Positions 12,269 through 23,157 of a stretch of DNA of 64,000 nucleotides are shown here, piece after piece. The stretch comes from Cannabis sativa (Eukaryota; Streptophyta; Magnoliopsida; Rosales; Cannabaceae), in assembly GCF_029168945.1 (NCBI RefSeq), contig NC_083602.1, positions 44,267,442 through 44,331,441 of the forward strand. Reading direction: 5' to 3'. Within the stretch, counting starts at the first letter, position 1, and every line of letters starts with the position of its first letter. The position numbers were made by a program, and so were the translations under genes. The notes below the pieces were generated by a model. It had not been told where the DNA came from, ran no database searches, and saw only the letters and a program-made list of their open reading frames with translations.

Positions 12269-12970
12269 TTGTTTATTGATATTTGTAGTGCCGAAATGTA
12301 CAACCCACATCCCAACACTCATCTAGAAATTGCCTTTAGGAATGAACTTGAAGATGTGAAAAAGACTCGTGGTCAGAGTAATACTTCACATGTGCTCATG
12401 ATGAACATGAAATTCCAGAAAGTAGATAAGCTGGGAATTGTTCACTCTGAAGAGCAAATAGTTCATAGCTCCATCAATCCTACTAATTCAAGCTCAGTTG
12501 ATAAGATTAGAGAAAGTGATTCCACTTCTTCAAATTATACTTCACAACAAATATAACCAGCAATAACAACAATTCGAAAACAATTAAGCAGTGATGCTTT
12601 AGTCTTCGAATCATGTGTTTTAGAGAATGATAAATCCATTTGGATTCTTGATTCTAGGTCTACAAACCATGTAAGTTGTTCATTGCAATTGCTTGAAAAA
12701 TGGAATTATTTGAAATCCAGAGAGTTGAAACTTAAGGTTGGTAATGGCGAAATGGTATCGGTTAGAGCTAGAGGAAAAGCCAAACTCATGTTTCAAAGCA
12801 GAATTTTGGAACTAGACAATGTCTTATACATTCCAAATTTTTGTAGAAACTTGATTTCTGTTTCATGCTTATAATTGCAACAATAAAAATTAGATTTTTC
12901 GAGTTCTGGTTCTACCATTTCTCGAAATGACATTCATATTTGTGTTGCATCCATGGAACAAGGGCTTTAT
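12269..12970 (+). pseudogene. Copia X1 gag-protease remnant
   Basis: The frame from the ATG at 12296 (MYNPHPN) resembles the C-terminal half of a copia gag. The N-terminal half expected in this family is absent, and the later part (HSSINPTNSSS) is collapsed compared with X2. A protease-like site reads DSRST near 12650, where the family has DSGST, so the catalytic flap glycine is lost. A pre-integrase stretch follows (KLKVGNGEMVSVRA, LDNVLYIPNF, NLISVSCL) at 12683-12874, with stops after it. The frame is then cut by the Tekay-A LTR at 12971. The rest of X1 lies outside the window. Confidence 0.75.
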
Positions 12971-14220
12971 TGTAATTCCCGGAATTAAGAAAAGGATTAG
13001 CAAAACCCTAACTAGATAATTATGTATAATTGAGGAATTATATTATTATATAGTTCAATATATGCAATTTTATATGAATTTTAATATATTAAAGACCCTG
13101 TTTGTGAGCCAGGGGCATTTTGGTAATTATGACCTGAGAAGGGTAAAATAATGAAATTAATTTAATTACGTGCTTAATAGAACTATATTATTATATAGTA
13201 TGCCTGTGTTGTCTTTTCAGGTGTGTTCTGACAGGTTGGCGCGGTATAGTCACATTCGGGAATTTCGGGCCTGAAATGTAAATTGGATTGATTTAATTGG
13301 CATTTTATTTGATGAGTGATAATCTAAAATTTATTTGAAATTAATTGAGTATTGAATGACTATTTTACCCTTGTGAGGGTGTATGTGGGTATTTAAGCCC
13401 TAAGGGCATTTTGGTCATTTGACCCCTAATTACTATGTTTGGAAAATGTAATTTTTGAGGAAATGAAATGTAATTTTCTGGTGGCTTCTCCCTCTCAACC
13501 GAACCCTCTCCCTCTCTTTTACCCCTTTTGATTTTCAAGCTTGATTTGTGAGAAATTAGCTTGATTTGTGTTGGAAGCTTGGAGCTTGTTTGAGCAAGAG
13601 ATTGAGGTAGTTTCTAGCTGAAATTATATGAGTTGTTTGTTGAATTCATGGCTGAGATATGGTGATAAACGCATGCTTGAGATTGTTTGTTCTTAGTGTT
13701 GCATGCTTAGTGAATTGGATGTTTAAGCTTGTTAATCTCTTGATTTGTGTTGGATTGAGCTTAGAGTATGATTGTCGGTTGTTTTTCAGGCTTAAATCTA
13801 ATTTTTACTTATTGTTTTACTGCTGGAAAATATTTGGTTGTTGTTGATGAAGCTCTTATTCAAGAGCTTGATGTTGCCATGAACATGCTTGAATTCTATA
13901 ATTTTTTTATGCAATCTAAATGGAGGGTTTAATTGCTGGATTTTAATGCTTGATAATGTATTTTAAATCCTTAGTGTTTGCTAGCTGCTGTAAGTTGTAA
14001 ATTGAGAATTTGGCTGTGAAAAGCAAGCTTGATTTCATGGAACTCAAGCTTGGTGCTTTAATGGCACTTTTTGATTCTTAGTGAAATTATTGTGTTTAAG
14101 TTGTGGAATATGTTTATTATGACATATAATGATGCTATGGAAAGTTTTGTAGTGTTTGCGGAAGATTTGAGTGAGTTTTGGGAGTGTAAAGATTGAAAAA
14201 TTTCGTGTTCTCTGCCCAGA

Positions 14221-14271
14221 CAACTGGAATTCCGGTTGGTTCAGGGCTGCTCCAACCGGAATTCCGGTTGG
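14221..14271 (+). repeat. Paired EcoRI-centred palindromes in the Tekay-A LTR
   Basis: 14252-14271 is a perfect 20-bp palindrome (CCAACCGGAATTCCGGTTGG). 14221-14238 is an 18-bp palindrome with one C-to-T change. Both are perfect in the 3' LTR (63583-63600 and 63614-63633). The spacer includes cagggctg. Confidence 0.9.
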
Positions 14272-14612
14272 AGTTCATCGAGAAATGCTGAATTTTGTTT
14301 TGGCCATAACTTTTGACTCGGGACTCCGTTTTGGGAGTTCTTTATACCGTTGGAAAGATATTTTCAAGCTCTATGTGATTATCTGTGATTTGAATGCCAA
14401 TCTTATATTTTTGTGGAAGTAGATTTAGGGATTAACCCTATTTGTGTAAATCCTGGTATTGTGACTAGGATTACCGGCACCTGGTCAGGAGCACCCGGGG
14501 ATTTGGAATCTCTACTATTGCAGGACATCAGGTAAGACAGTGATTAGCACGTAGAGTATGCGCAGTGGTGCTTATATTGAGAATGATATGCATGAATGTT
14601 TAGTAACCGGGA

Positions 14613-14928
14613 TTAGGGTTATTACCCTAATAGGAACGGTCTAATTGCCTAGGGTTATTACCCTAGTGATATATGTGTATAAATGCCATGCCATGTTAAT
14701 TGAAATGAGATTTAGGGATTATGCGCTCAGGGCATAATCAGGTTGGACTCGGTACTCATAACCGAGATGAACCACTTCTAAGGCCTTAATGTAAATAGAC
14801 ATGTGAGAGCAACACGTGGGTCTACGTTATGTAGATTTAAATTGATGTGCGAGCGCAACACATAGGTCGATGCCACGTAGACATAAATGGGCATGTTGGT
14901 ATAATAATCAGGTCTGTGTCATACAGAC
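14613..14928 (+). repeat. Array of six short perfect hairpins in the Tekay-A LTR
   Basis: Stems are TTAGGGT/ACCCTAA (14613-14630), CTAGGGT/ACCCTAG (14649-14666), GATTATGC/GCATAATC (14717-14739), CTCGGT/ACCGAG (14748-14766), TCTAC/GTAGA (14821-14835) and GTCTGT/ACAGAC (14912-14928). Loops are 4-7 bases. The first two are related copies that differ by a compensated base pair. Confidence 0.75.
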
Positions 14929-15377
14929 GTATGTGAATGACATATCTATTAAATAGAATGATGAGCATATTATATTGTTGTGATTTATACTGTCTTGCTG
15001 GGCTTGGCTCACGGGTGCTCTACTGTCCAGGAAAGGGTAAGTCAGTGGCTGATCAACCATGAGTTTGAGGAGCAAGACGAAGAATGTACATGTTCAAGCC
15101 ATATCAGACCAAGCGGGTTAAGGGTCTATCAGTGATGAACTTTTGAATTCTATTTTGCCGTTTAGGTCGGCTAGAAAGAAATGACTTGTAATAGCGTTTG
15201 TTAATATTTTTGGGATCCCAACTATTTTAAAAGTTTAAATATATTACAAGTTTATTTTCATTTTGTTTAATATAAAAGTTTAAATTCTGCGCTATTTTGA
15301 TTAGTAATCCCGATTAGGGGATTAGGGTTTCATAAGTATTTTGGGTAGCATGCCTAATTATTTAGGGCGTTACAATT

Positions 15378-15392
15378 TGGTATCAGAGCGCC
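15378..15392 (+). other. Primer-binding site of Tekay-A (initiator Met tRNA type)
   Basis: TGGTATCAGAGCGCC lies three bases after the 5' LTR and matches the standard plant initiator-Met primer complement over its first 12 bases. Confidence 0.9.
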
Positions 15393-15705
15393 AAGGTTTT
15401 TAAACTTCTTATAGACCGACCGAACATGTACATTCGTCGTCAGAGATAAGCTCGACTCATGGTGCAGTAAGTATTAAGAGTAAATACTTGACTGTATGTG
15501 TGATCATCTGTTTACCGCTTTCCATTTTAGGCAGTATGCAGGCATCTAGAGTATGTATGTGTTATGTGATGCCATGCAATAAATGTTATTTGTTTATCTA
15601 AATATGTATGAGGTAAATAGATGAGTTAGGGTTTAAGGCATTAAGTGCGTAAGTGTGGTATTGGTGCTTAACTCGCTGGGGTTGTTGATTACATGGGTAC
15701 TAGTA

Positions 15706-16538
15706 ATGGACCCTCCGCAATCATCCAGACCACAGGGCGAGCAAGTAGAGCCCGGGGTTACCCGAACCGATCCACCAGCACCGCCTCCACCTCCGCAAAA
15801 TCCGGGGGATAATGCGGGGCTGTTAATGCTAATCCTCCTGCTGACTGGCAGCAGATGTTTCATGAAATGCGAAGTGTCATACTTCATCAAGAGGAAGAGT
15901 TGCAACGTTTAAGGCAACAAGCTTCTCCAGTCAATCAAGGGTTACAACCAGCTCCTGTGCTAGTGGTGGGTAACCAAGGGTATATTATGCCGCACCGGGA
16001 CTCTGTGTTCGAGCGGTTTGTGAAGCTGCAACCTCCGACTTTTCTGGGAGGCATTGATATTATTAAGGCCGATCAGTGGATGAGCACTGTTACCCGTATC
16101 CTCGATAATATGGGCGTGATGGGAACTGAGAGGGTGAATTGTGCGGCCTTTATGTTTCAAGATCATGCCCGCGTCTGGTGGGATATAGTCAATCAAACTC
16201 GAAATGTCAGTGTGATGACATGGGAAGAGTTCAAGAAACTTTTTGAAGAAAAGTTTTATAACGTTGCAGTAAGGACTTCACACCAAGAAGATTTTGTGAA
16301 GTTGACTCAGGGGAAAATGTCTGTGGCCGAGTATACTCTGGAATTCGATCGGTTATCTGAATTTGCTGGTGATCTGGTGCCTACAGATTTCACCAGAAAG
16401 CAGAAGTATGTTCGAGGACTGAATTCTACGATCAGTCGGGACTTGAAGATTACCACATCATATGACACTCTGTATAAGAGAGTGGTAGACTTGGCCTTAA
16501 TTGCTGAGGAGGCCGAGCAACAAGTAATGAAAGAGTAG
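15706..16538 (+). pseudogene. Tekay-A gag, matrix/capsid region
   Basis: The start is taken as the ATG at 15706 (MDPPQSSRPQG), which begins the proline-rich N terminus. A 1-base loss in the G run at 15815-15818 shifts the frame. The second frame continues with a coiled-coil segment (HQEEELQRLRQQ) and a Retrotrans_gag domain: PPTFLGG, ADQWM, ARVWWD (about 16166-16183), FKKLFEEKFY. An in-frame TAG at 16536-16538 ends it, where a Gln codon would fit. In the family gag forms the virus-like particle. Apart from these two breaks the domain is well preserved. Confidence 0.88.
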
Positions 16539-17348
16539 GCTGCAAAGGATGCCGTCATGGCATCAAACCCTCCTGCTGGTGATAATATCAGTAAGGGGAC
16601 CGACAGTGGCAACCCTGAGCACAAACGGAAGGTCGAGGCTTCCGGAGCATCAGGGGGAAATAGAAAGTTTCGGGGAAACAGAGGCGGCCGTCAGGGTCGC
16701 GGGTCCTTATTCCGATCATATCCAGAATGTCCTAAATGCAAGAAGCATAATCCTGGTGTGTGTCGAGCCAAGGCATGTTTCCATTGTGGCATGGTGGGCC
16801 ACTTTATCAAAGATTGTCCCCAAGCTAAGAGAGAAGAGCCTAAGAAGAATGTTGCTCAGAACCCGGGCCGACTTTTTACTATAACTCAGGCAGATGCTGA
16901 TGCTAGTCCGTCAGTTGTGACAGGTCAATTATATATTAATGGTTGTCCACATACTGTGTTATTTGATTCGGGAGCTACTCATTCAAATGTATCGAGTAGA
17001 GTGATGGAAAGTTTTCATAAGCCATGTGATATTTATGCTTCGGGGTTTGGAACCCTGTTACCCTCGGGAGACCTAATAGTATCCACAAGGTGGATTCAGT
17101 CCTTGTCTTTTTGGATTGACGGTTGTGAGTTGACCGCCAACCTAATTGAATTGCAATTATCTGATTTTGACATAATCCAGGGAATGGATTTTCTGTCTAA
17201 GTATGGAGCGATGATTGACTGTAAACGGAAGATGGTGGTGTTTGAGCCCGACAGTACTAACCCAGCGGTGTTCGTGGGTAAGGTTCAGGCGACACGCATA
17301 CCGAGAATATCACTGTTGAAAGCTAAAGACCTGATGGGTAGAGGTTGA
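16539..17348 (+). pseudogene. Tekay-A nucleocapsid zinc knuckle and aspartic protease
   Basis: This continues gag in the same frame after the TAG at 16536. A basic RG-rich stretch is followed by a CPKC..C cluster and then a CCHC zinc knuckle, CFHCGMVGHFIKDC, at 16776-16817, which binds RNA in the family. The retroviral-type protease follows with the active-site motif LFDSGATHS (DSGA at 16965-16976), the DIIQGMDFL motif and MIDCKRKMVVF. A TGA at 17346-17348 interrupts the polyprotein before RT. Confidence 0.88.
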
Positions 17349-17526
17349 CTGGGGTTCATAGTTAATGCAGTGGACACCACCCAACCTGTGGCATCAGGGC
17401 CTGAGGATACGAGATTGGTATGCAAGTTCCTTGATGTCTTTCCAGAAGATTTGCCGGGATTGCCACCTGTTCGGGAAATTGAATTTGTTATTGAATTGGC
17501 TCCGGGAGTGGATCCAGTGTCTAAAG
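17349..17526 (+). pseudogene. Tekay-A reverse transcriptase, N-terminal piece
   Basis: The piece encodes the protease-RT linker and the FLDVFPEDLPGLPP motif typical of chromovirus RT, ending at DPVSK. It is cut by copia X2 at 17527. The 5 bases taaag at 17522-17526 are repeated at 29595-29599, after which the same frame continues with LYRMAP. Confidence 0.92.
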
Positions 17527-17855
17527 TGTTGGAATTATTTTACCAGGATCTAAGATCTACTCACCAGTATGTTGATTTAACAACCTAAATATGAACTTCT
17601 AAAACGATAATAAATTAAACACATATAAAGTTAAGAAACCTTACATTGGGTGCAGCGAAATAATATGTCTCCTCCCACTCAGATCTCTAACCATTGATTC
17701 CTTTCTGTCGCAGAATATAATCAAGATCTGAGCCCGAATGTCCTTCTTTGTTGACTCTGAATTCTACACAGCCTTCCTCACTATGATTGAGGTATTACTT
17801 GATGTGTGTGGGCACTACTCTATCACTTAGAGGGATTTCAAAAAACAGAGAAGAA

Positions 17856-17895
<40 letters not shown>

Positions 17896-19416
17896 GGCTT
17901 CAAGAGTGTTTTTGAGTGAAAGAAAATAATGCTGTAAAGTCTGTAAAACCTGAAGCCTTTACCTTCTATTTATAGAAGACCACATAGGGTTAGGGTTGAA
18001 TTACTTCTCATTAAGAAATGAAAAATAAATGAGAAAAAAGAAGCAGAGGTGGCCGGCCATAGCATTGTGGAAACAAGCCTTCCACTTTTCCAACTTTCCT
18101 ATTTCATCATTTCTAGTTTCCCATTTTCTCAAAATTGCCAATTCTCTCATTCAACCACATAAATGTCAAATCTAATTATTTAATAATTATAATTAATTAT
18201 CAAATAATATATTGTCATTTATTTTATTTATTAATAAAACTAATCAAAGTTTCCCAATTAATAAATATACCCTTTAAACTCTCTATTTACTGTTTTACCC
18301 TTAATAAGTGATAAATTCACAAATAGACATAGTCTAAATTGAGAATTATAATTGATTAATTAAAATAAATTAAATGAGTCTTACAAGTAATATTGTCTCA
18401 ACTAGTGTGGGGACCATGGGTCTATATATCCGAGCTTCCAATAAGCAGATCAAGAATTTACAACTTAAATTCACTGACTCATTAATTCTTCGTTGAATCC
18501 ACGCATAGAACTTAGAATTGCACTCTCAGTTATATAGAACGCTCTATATGTTCCACCATATAGACACGTCATTAATTATCCATTGTTATAATCCTAATTT
18601 GATCAATGATCCTCTATATGGATGATTTACACTGTAAAGGGATTTAATTACCGTAACACCCTACAATGTATTTTATCCTTAAAACACTTAACCCTGTATA
18701 AATGATATTTCAACTAAGTGAAATGAGTACTCCACCATTTATTTTCGTTTGGTTAAGCTCGAAGGAAATCATCCTTTACTTTCTATTCGCCAGATAGAAG
18801 CTATAGATTCCATATTTATGTTAGCGCTCCCACTCAATTGCACTACCGTGTTCCCAAAATGTACGTATCACCCTGACCCAAAAGTAGGATTAACTACCAA
18901 ATTAAAGAACACGAATAATACTCTTGAGATTGAACCTAATCATATCAGGATTTAGATCATTTGATCTAGGATCAACTAACTGATATTGAATTGAATAGAT
19001 ATTACGGTAAGTTTAATAAATCTATATCAAAGTTCAATATCGGTCCATTCCAATGCATACTCCATGCATCCAACCCAAGCTTTACTTTAACCAATGCTCT
19101 GGAAAGAACATAGCATTTCTCCAAATGCAAGTAAACTCTGTTGTAGATTGTCATATCAGTAAAACCCAGTGTTCTGATAAATCTAGGAATCTTTATTCAC
19201 ATAGTCATGTTTACTTTCCACTGTGTTGACAACACAATAAACATGATCAAGTATGTGAAAAGGGTTTGAATGAATTTATAAATCTAATAGACAAACAATT
19301 GATAAGATGAACCAAAACATACACAAATGAATGAAAAATACTTCTGTTATTTTATTGATATTGAATAATCTAGATTACATTGAAATGGAGTTTTATTTAG
19401 GGCGTAAAACCCAACA
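17527..19416 (-). repeat. 3' LTR of copia X2
   Basis: 1890 bp, with TGTTGG..CCCAACA ends. The TATA box (CTATTTATA on plus) lies at 17966-17974. A (GA)n tract at 17859-17891 is about half the length of its twin in the 5' LTR. Confidence 0.95.
17859..17891. repeat. (GA)n microsatellite in the X2 3' LTR
   Basis: About 33 bp of uninterrupted GA dinucleotides. Confidence 0.95.
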
Positions 19417-19445
19417 AACTCCCACTTGCACTAATATAAAACTAA

Positions 19446-20084
19446 TCAGTACATTTCAATTAACCCTAAATTCTGACGGTGCTTTTCAAATGCAGTCACT
19501 GCCAAGACTTTGGTGAATGGATCAGCTAAGTTGTCTTGTGTGTCCACTTTTTCCACCAGTACATCCCCTCTTGCCACATATTCTCTGATAATATGATATT
19601 TTCTTTCTATATGTTTGCTTCTCTTGTTACTCCGAGGTTCCTTACTGTTGGCTATTGCTCCATCGTTATCACAAAGCAGGACTAGAGGATTTTCCACTCC
19701 AGGTACTACACCAAGACTGGTGAAGAACTTTCTAAGCCAGACAACCTCTTTAGCAGCTTCAGCTGCAGCTATGTATTCTGCCTCCATGGTAGAATCTGAA
19801 ATCGCAGTTTGTTTCGCACTTCTCCAAACCACTGCTCCACCCCCAAGAGTAAACACCATCCCAGATGTAGATTTCCTGTCTTCAAGACATGCCTGGAAAT
19901 CTGAGTCTGTATAGCCTATGAGATTTAGAGCACCACCCTTGTAGACTAATACATAATCTCTTGTACTCTTTAAGTATTTCAGAATATACTTAACAACATT
20001 CCAATGTTCCTGTCCTGGATTTGACTAATACCTGCTCACGATTTCAACTGCATAGCAGATGTTAGGTCTAGTGCATATCATTGC
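19446..20084 (-). pseudogene. Copia X2 RNase H region (C-terminal pol)
   Basis: The frame 19446-19859 carries DRKSTSGMVFTLGGGAVVW upstream, then STMEAEYIAAAEAAKEVVWLR, DNDGAIANSKEP, RSKHIERKYHIIREYV and DNLADPFTK, all standard for copia RNase H. This activity removes the RNA strand during reverse transcription. Between 19860 and 20084 the frame continues (LIGYTDSDFQAC, TRPNICYAVEIVSRY) but has two stops: one just after SAVGSLM near 20082 and one after VSRY near 20025. The stop codon at 19446 is close to the polypurine tract, as expected for the pol end. Confidence 0.9.
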
Positions 20085-21725
20085 TTACATTAGACTTCCA
20101 ACTGCAGAAGCATAAGGAACTTTTGCCATGTCCTCTATCTCTTGAGGATCAGTAGGACACTGTTCCTTAGATAGACGGATACCATATCTAGAAGGCATAT
20201 TTGCCCCATTGGTATTTGTCATGGAGAATCTCTCTAAAACTTTGTCAATGTAAGTTGTTTGAGAGAGAGCAAGGGATCTGTTCTTCTGGTTTCTGATAAT
20301 TTGAATACCAGGAACATAGGCAGCCTCACCCAAATCTTTCATATCGAATTGAGTGTCTAGCCATTCCTTGATGTGAGTCATTTTCTTGATATTGTTACCA
20401 ATGATCAAAATGTCGTCAACATAAAGGACCAGGAATACTACTACTTGGTCTTCCTTGAGTTGGTAAACACAAGGTTCATCTTTATTCTGATGAAAGCCGT
20501 AGGTTTTAATGATCTCATCAAACCTTTTATTCCATGAGCGAGAAGCTTGCTTAAGTCCATAAATAGACCTATTTAATTTGCAAACTTTATTTTCTTGCCC
20601 TGGAAGAACATAGCCTTCTGGTTGCTCCATGTAGATGGTTTCTTCAAGAAGCCCATTAAGGAAGGCTGTCTTGACATCCATTTGCCAGATTTCATAGTCG
20701 AAAGCAACTTTGATGGAGAGAAGAATTTGGATGGATTTGAGCATGGCGACAGGATTAAAAGTTTTCTCATAGTCCACACCTTCTTTTTGGGTATAACCCT
20801 TGGCGACCAGCCTAGCTTTAAAAGTTTCGACTTCGCCTCCAGCGCCTCTTTTCTTCTTGTAGACCCATTTGCATCCGATTGGACGATAGTCATCGGGTGG
20901 ATCTACATATTCCCAGACTTTGTTCTTTCTCATGGAATCCATTTCTGAATCCATGCCGGCTGAACATCGCTTCCGTTGCGGACTTGCCATTGCCTGTTTA
21001 TAGGTTAATGGGTCGTCTTCAATACCATCATCAACGACCATATTGATTTCACCATCCAAGCCATAACGAGATGGTTTTGTAGAAACCCTCCCACTACGAC
21101 AAGGACCGGTGATCTTCTGAACAGGAGCTTTGGTAGTACTTTTCTCAGTTGCTACGACTGAGGGAGTGGGATTATCCTCTTCTTGAGTGGAAGAGGATGG
21201 AACATTGGAAGGAACTATATCTGTAAACATTTCCTCTAATACAACTTTACTTTTCGGTTTGTTGTCTTTGATATAGTTATCTTCAAGAAAAGTAGCATTT
21301 GTAGAAACAAACACTTTGTTATCCTTGTGACTATAAAAAAGTCCACCCCTAGTCTCTTTAGAATTTCTGACAAACATGCAAACTTCAGTTCGCGATTCCA
21401 GTTTGCCTTCTTTCTTTCTCAAGACATGAGCAGGGCACCCCCAAATCCTATAATGGCGTAAACTAGGTGTACGACCATTCCATAGTTCGACGAGTGTCTT
21501 AGGGACTGCTTTAGATGGAACAACATTTAAAATATCGTTTGCCATCTGAATAGCATATCCCCAGAAGGACGTAGACAGAGTTGAATAACTCAGCATGGAC
21601 CTAACCATTTCCAAGAGAGTGCGATTTCTTCTTTCTGCAACTCCATTTTGTTGTGGAGTGCTTGGGGCAGTATATTGGGGTTCAATTCCAAGTTCAATTA
21701 AATGATCTTTGAACTGCATATCCAT
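20085..21725 (-). pseudogene. Copia X2 integrase C-terminal half and reverse transcriptase
   Basis: A 546-codon open stretch. It begins in the integrase core (PQQNGVAERRNRTLLEMVRS, with the catalytic Glu region), runs through the IN-RT linker (LRKKEGKLESR, GRVSTKPSRYG) and then gives the whole RVT_2 domain: GCKWVYKKKRG, LVAKGYTQKEGVDYE, YEIWQMDVKTAFLNG, MEQPEGYV, IYGLKQASRSWN and the catalytic LYVDDILIIG. The active-site YVDD is intact. It is separated from the integrase N terminus by a 1-base deletion near 21735 and from RNase H by a stop, so it is non-functional as a polyprotein but recently so. Confidence 0.93.
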
Positions 21726-22198
21726 ATATTCTCCACCTTATCAGTTCGCAAGATCTTTAATGTTTTACCTAATTGGTTTTGAGCCAAAGCATGAAATTCC
21801 TGAAACTTTTCAAACGTTTCACATTTCTTTTGCATTAGGTAAAGAAAACAGTATCTAGAGAAATCGTCAATGAAAGTGAGGAAATACTCATAACCACCTC
21901 GGGCTTTTACATTCAAAGGTCCGCAAACATCTGAATGCACTAACCCTAGGGGTTGTTTGGCACGCTCTCCCTTTGCAGAGAAAGAACGTTTGGTCATTTT
22001 TCCTTCTAGGCATGACTTGCATACTGGCAGTTCACCTAAGACGACATTTTTTAATGGACCGTCCTTGGTTATCCTATTGAGTCTATCAAAACCTATATGA
22101 CCTAAACGTAAATGCCATAGATAAGTTTGATCATCATTATCAATCTATTTTCTCTTAAGTCTTCTAGGTTTAGCTACATTGAAAAATTCAGTATTTAG
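21698..22198 (-). pseudogene. Copia X2 integrase N-terminal half (HHCC and first catalytic Asp)
   Basis: Minus-strand translation upstream of 21997 shows WHLRLGHIGFDRL followed by CKSCLEGK, the HHCC zinc-binding domain. LVHSDVCGPL and FIDDFSRY follow, then the second Asp region (ILRTD), after which a missing G changes the frame near 21735. In the family integrase inserts the cDNA into the host chromosome. Confidence 0.88.
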
Positions 22199-23079
22199 TT
22201 AGAATTGTGTATTCGGTCTTAAAACATAAAGCCCTTGTTCCATGTGGGCAACACATATTTGAAATCCATTACAAGAAATTGAACTATAAGAACTCGAAAA
22301 TTTCAATATATAAGATTGTGTTTGTAAACATGAAACACTAATCAAGTTTCTAGTAAAGTTTGGAATAAACAAAACATTTTCTAAAAGTAAAAATTTTTGT
22401 TGAAACTTGATACGGGCTGTTACCCTAGCTTTGACCGATACTAACTCGCCATTTCGAACTTTAAGCTTTAACTCTTCTGGAAGTAAATTTTCCAAGTTTC
22501 AAGCAGCTGCTATGAAGAACATACATGGTTAGTAGATCCAGAATCAACAATCCATGTGGATTTTTCATTCTCTAAAACACATAATTCAAAGACAAAAGCA
22601 TCACCTTCGTTTGAATTGTTTAGAATCCTGGGACATTGTTCTTCTTTATGTCCCTTTCCATTACAATTCGCACATAGAACATGATGTCTGATAATTGTAT
22701 TTGAAGAAGCAACTTTGTTAGAGCCCTCATGCTTAATCTTGTTCCTCTGATTAAAGTTTGCAATACCAGGAGGTCCCATTGCAATCAAATTCCATTCATG
22801 GGCTCGCAACTCAGATTCGAGTTTGTCTATGTCGGAGGAGTGAGGATTGTTCATCAAGTAAGATAGAACAAAACCATTATACTCCGGAGGAAGACTATTA
22901 AGAATGAGTCGTACCCGTTGTTCCTTTGATAATTCAATTCCAAGTAGATTTGCCTTTTGGAATTTCAGATTCATCAACAATAGGTGCGAGTTAATGCAAC
23001 TACCAGGATGCATTTTCACACTATTGAGTTCTTTTGCTAAGATATTAACTAGGAGTGGATCGGGGTGAGGGTTATTCAT
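22199..23079 (-). pseudogene. Copia X2 gag (C-terminal half), zinc knuckle and protease
   Basis: The ATG at 23077-23079 starts MNNPHPD. The capsid C-terminal part follows (LLMNLKFQKANLLG, LILNSLPPEYNGFVLSY), then a CCHC knuckle CANCNGKGHKEEQC and a protease site WIVDSGSTNHVC. A TAG after CSS near 22512 and a shift near 22490 separate the pre-integrase segment (LKLKVRNGELVSVKA, ENVLFIPNF, NLISVSCL). The gag N-terminal half usual in copia is missing, as in X1. A splice-acceptor-like run (tgttgtag on the minus strand) lies just before the ATG. Confidence 0.87.
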
Positions 23080-23157
23080 ATTGGCACTACAACATATCAA
23101 TAAACAGAAGTAAGGTTTTGGTTCTATAAATTCATACACAAGTTCAGAAAATAACAA

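Larger units (their letters stand above)
12971..15374 (+). repeat. 5' LTR of Tekay-A
   Basis: It runs from TGTAATTCCCGG to GGGCGTTACA, 2404 bp, and is followed by a PBS. The twin at 62316-64000 matches closely but with visible indels: the 3' copy has an extra ~16-bp GC-rich stretch near 62613 and lacks about 25 bp around 63410. That is consistent with an insertion older than Tekay-B. It contains two palindromes (14221-14238, 14252-14271) and a hairpin array (14613-14928). Open frames at 13659 and 14171 recur in the 3' LTR only because the LTRs are copies. Confidence 0.93.

Noticed and set aside
13659..14422. Open frames in the Tekay-A 5' LTR (with copies at 63045 and 63533)
   Set aside because: LTR copies. 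The second one reads through the palindromes and has no domain.
14613..14666. Telomere-like gggttatta words
   Set aside because: Only two copies, inverted within hairpins. Not a telomeric repeat array.
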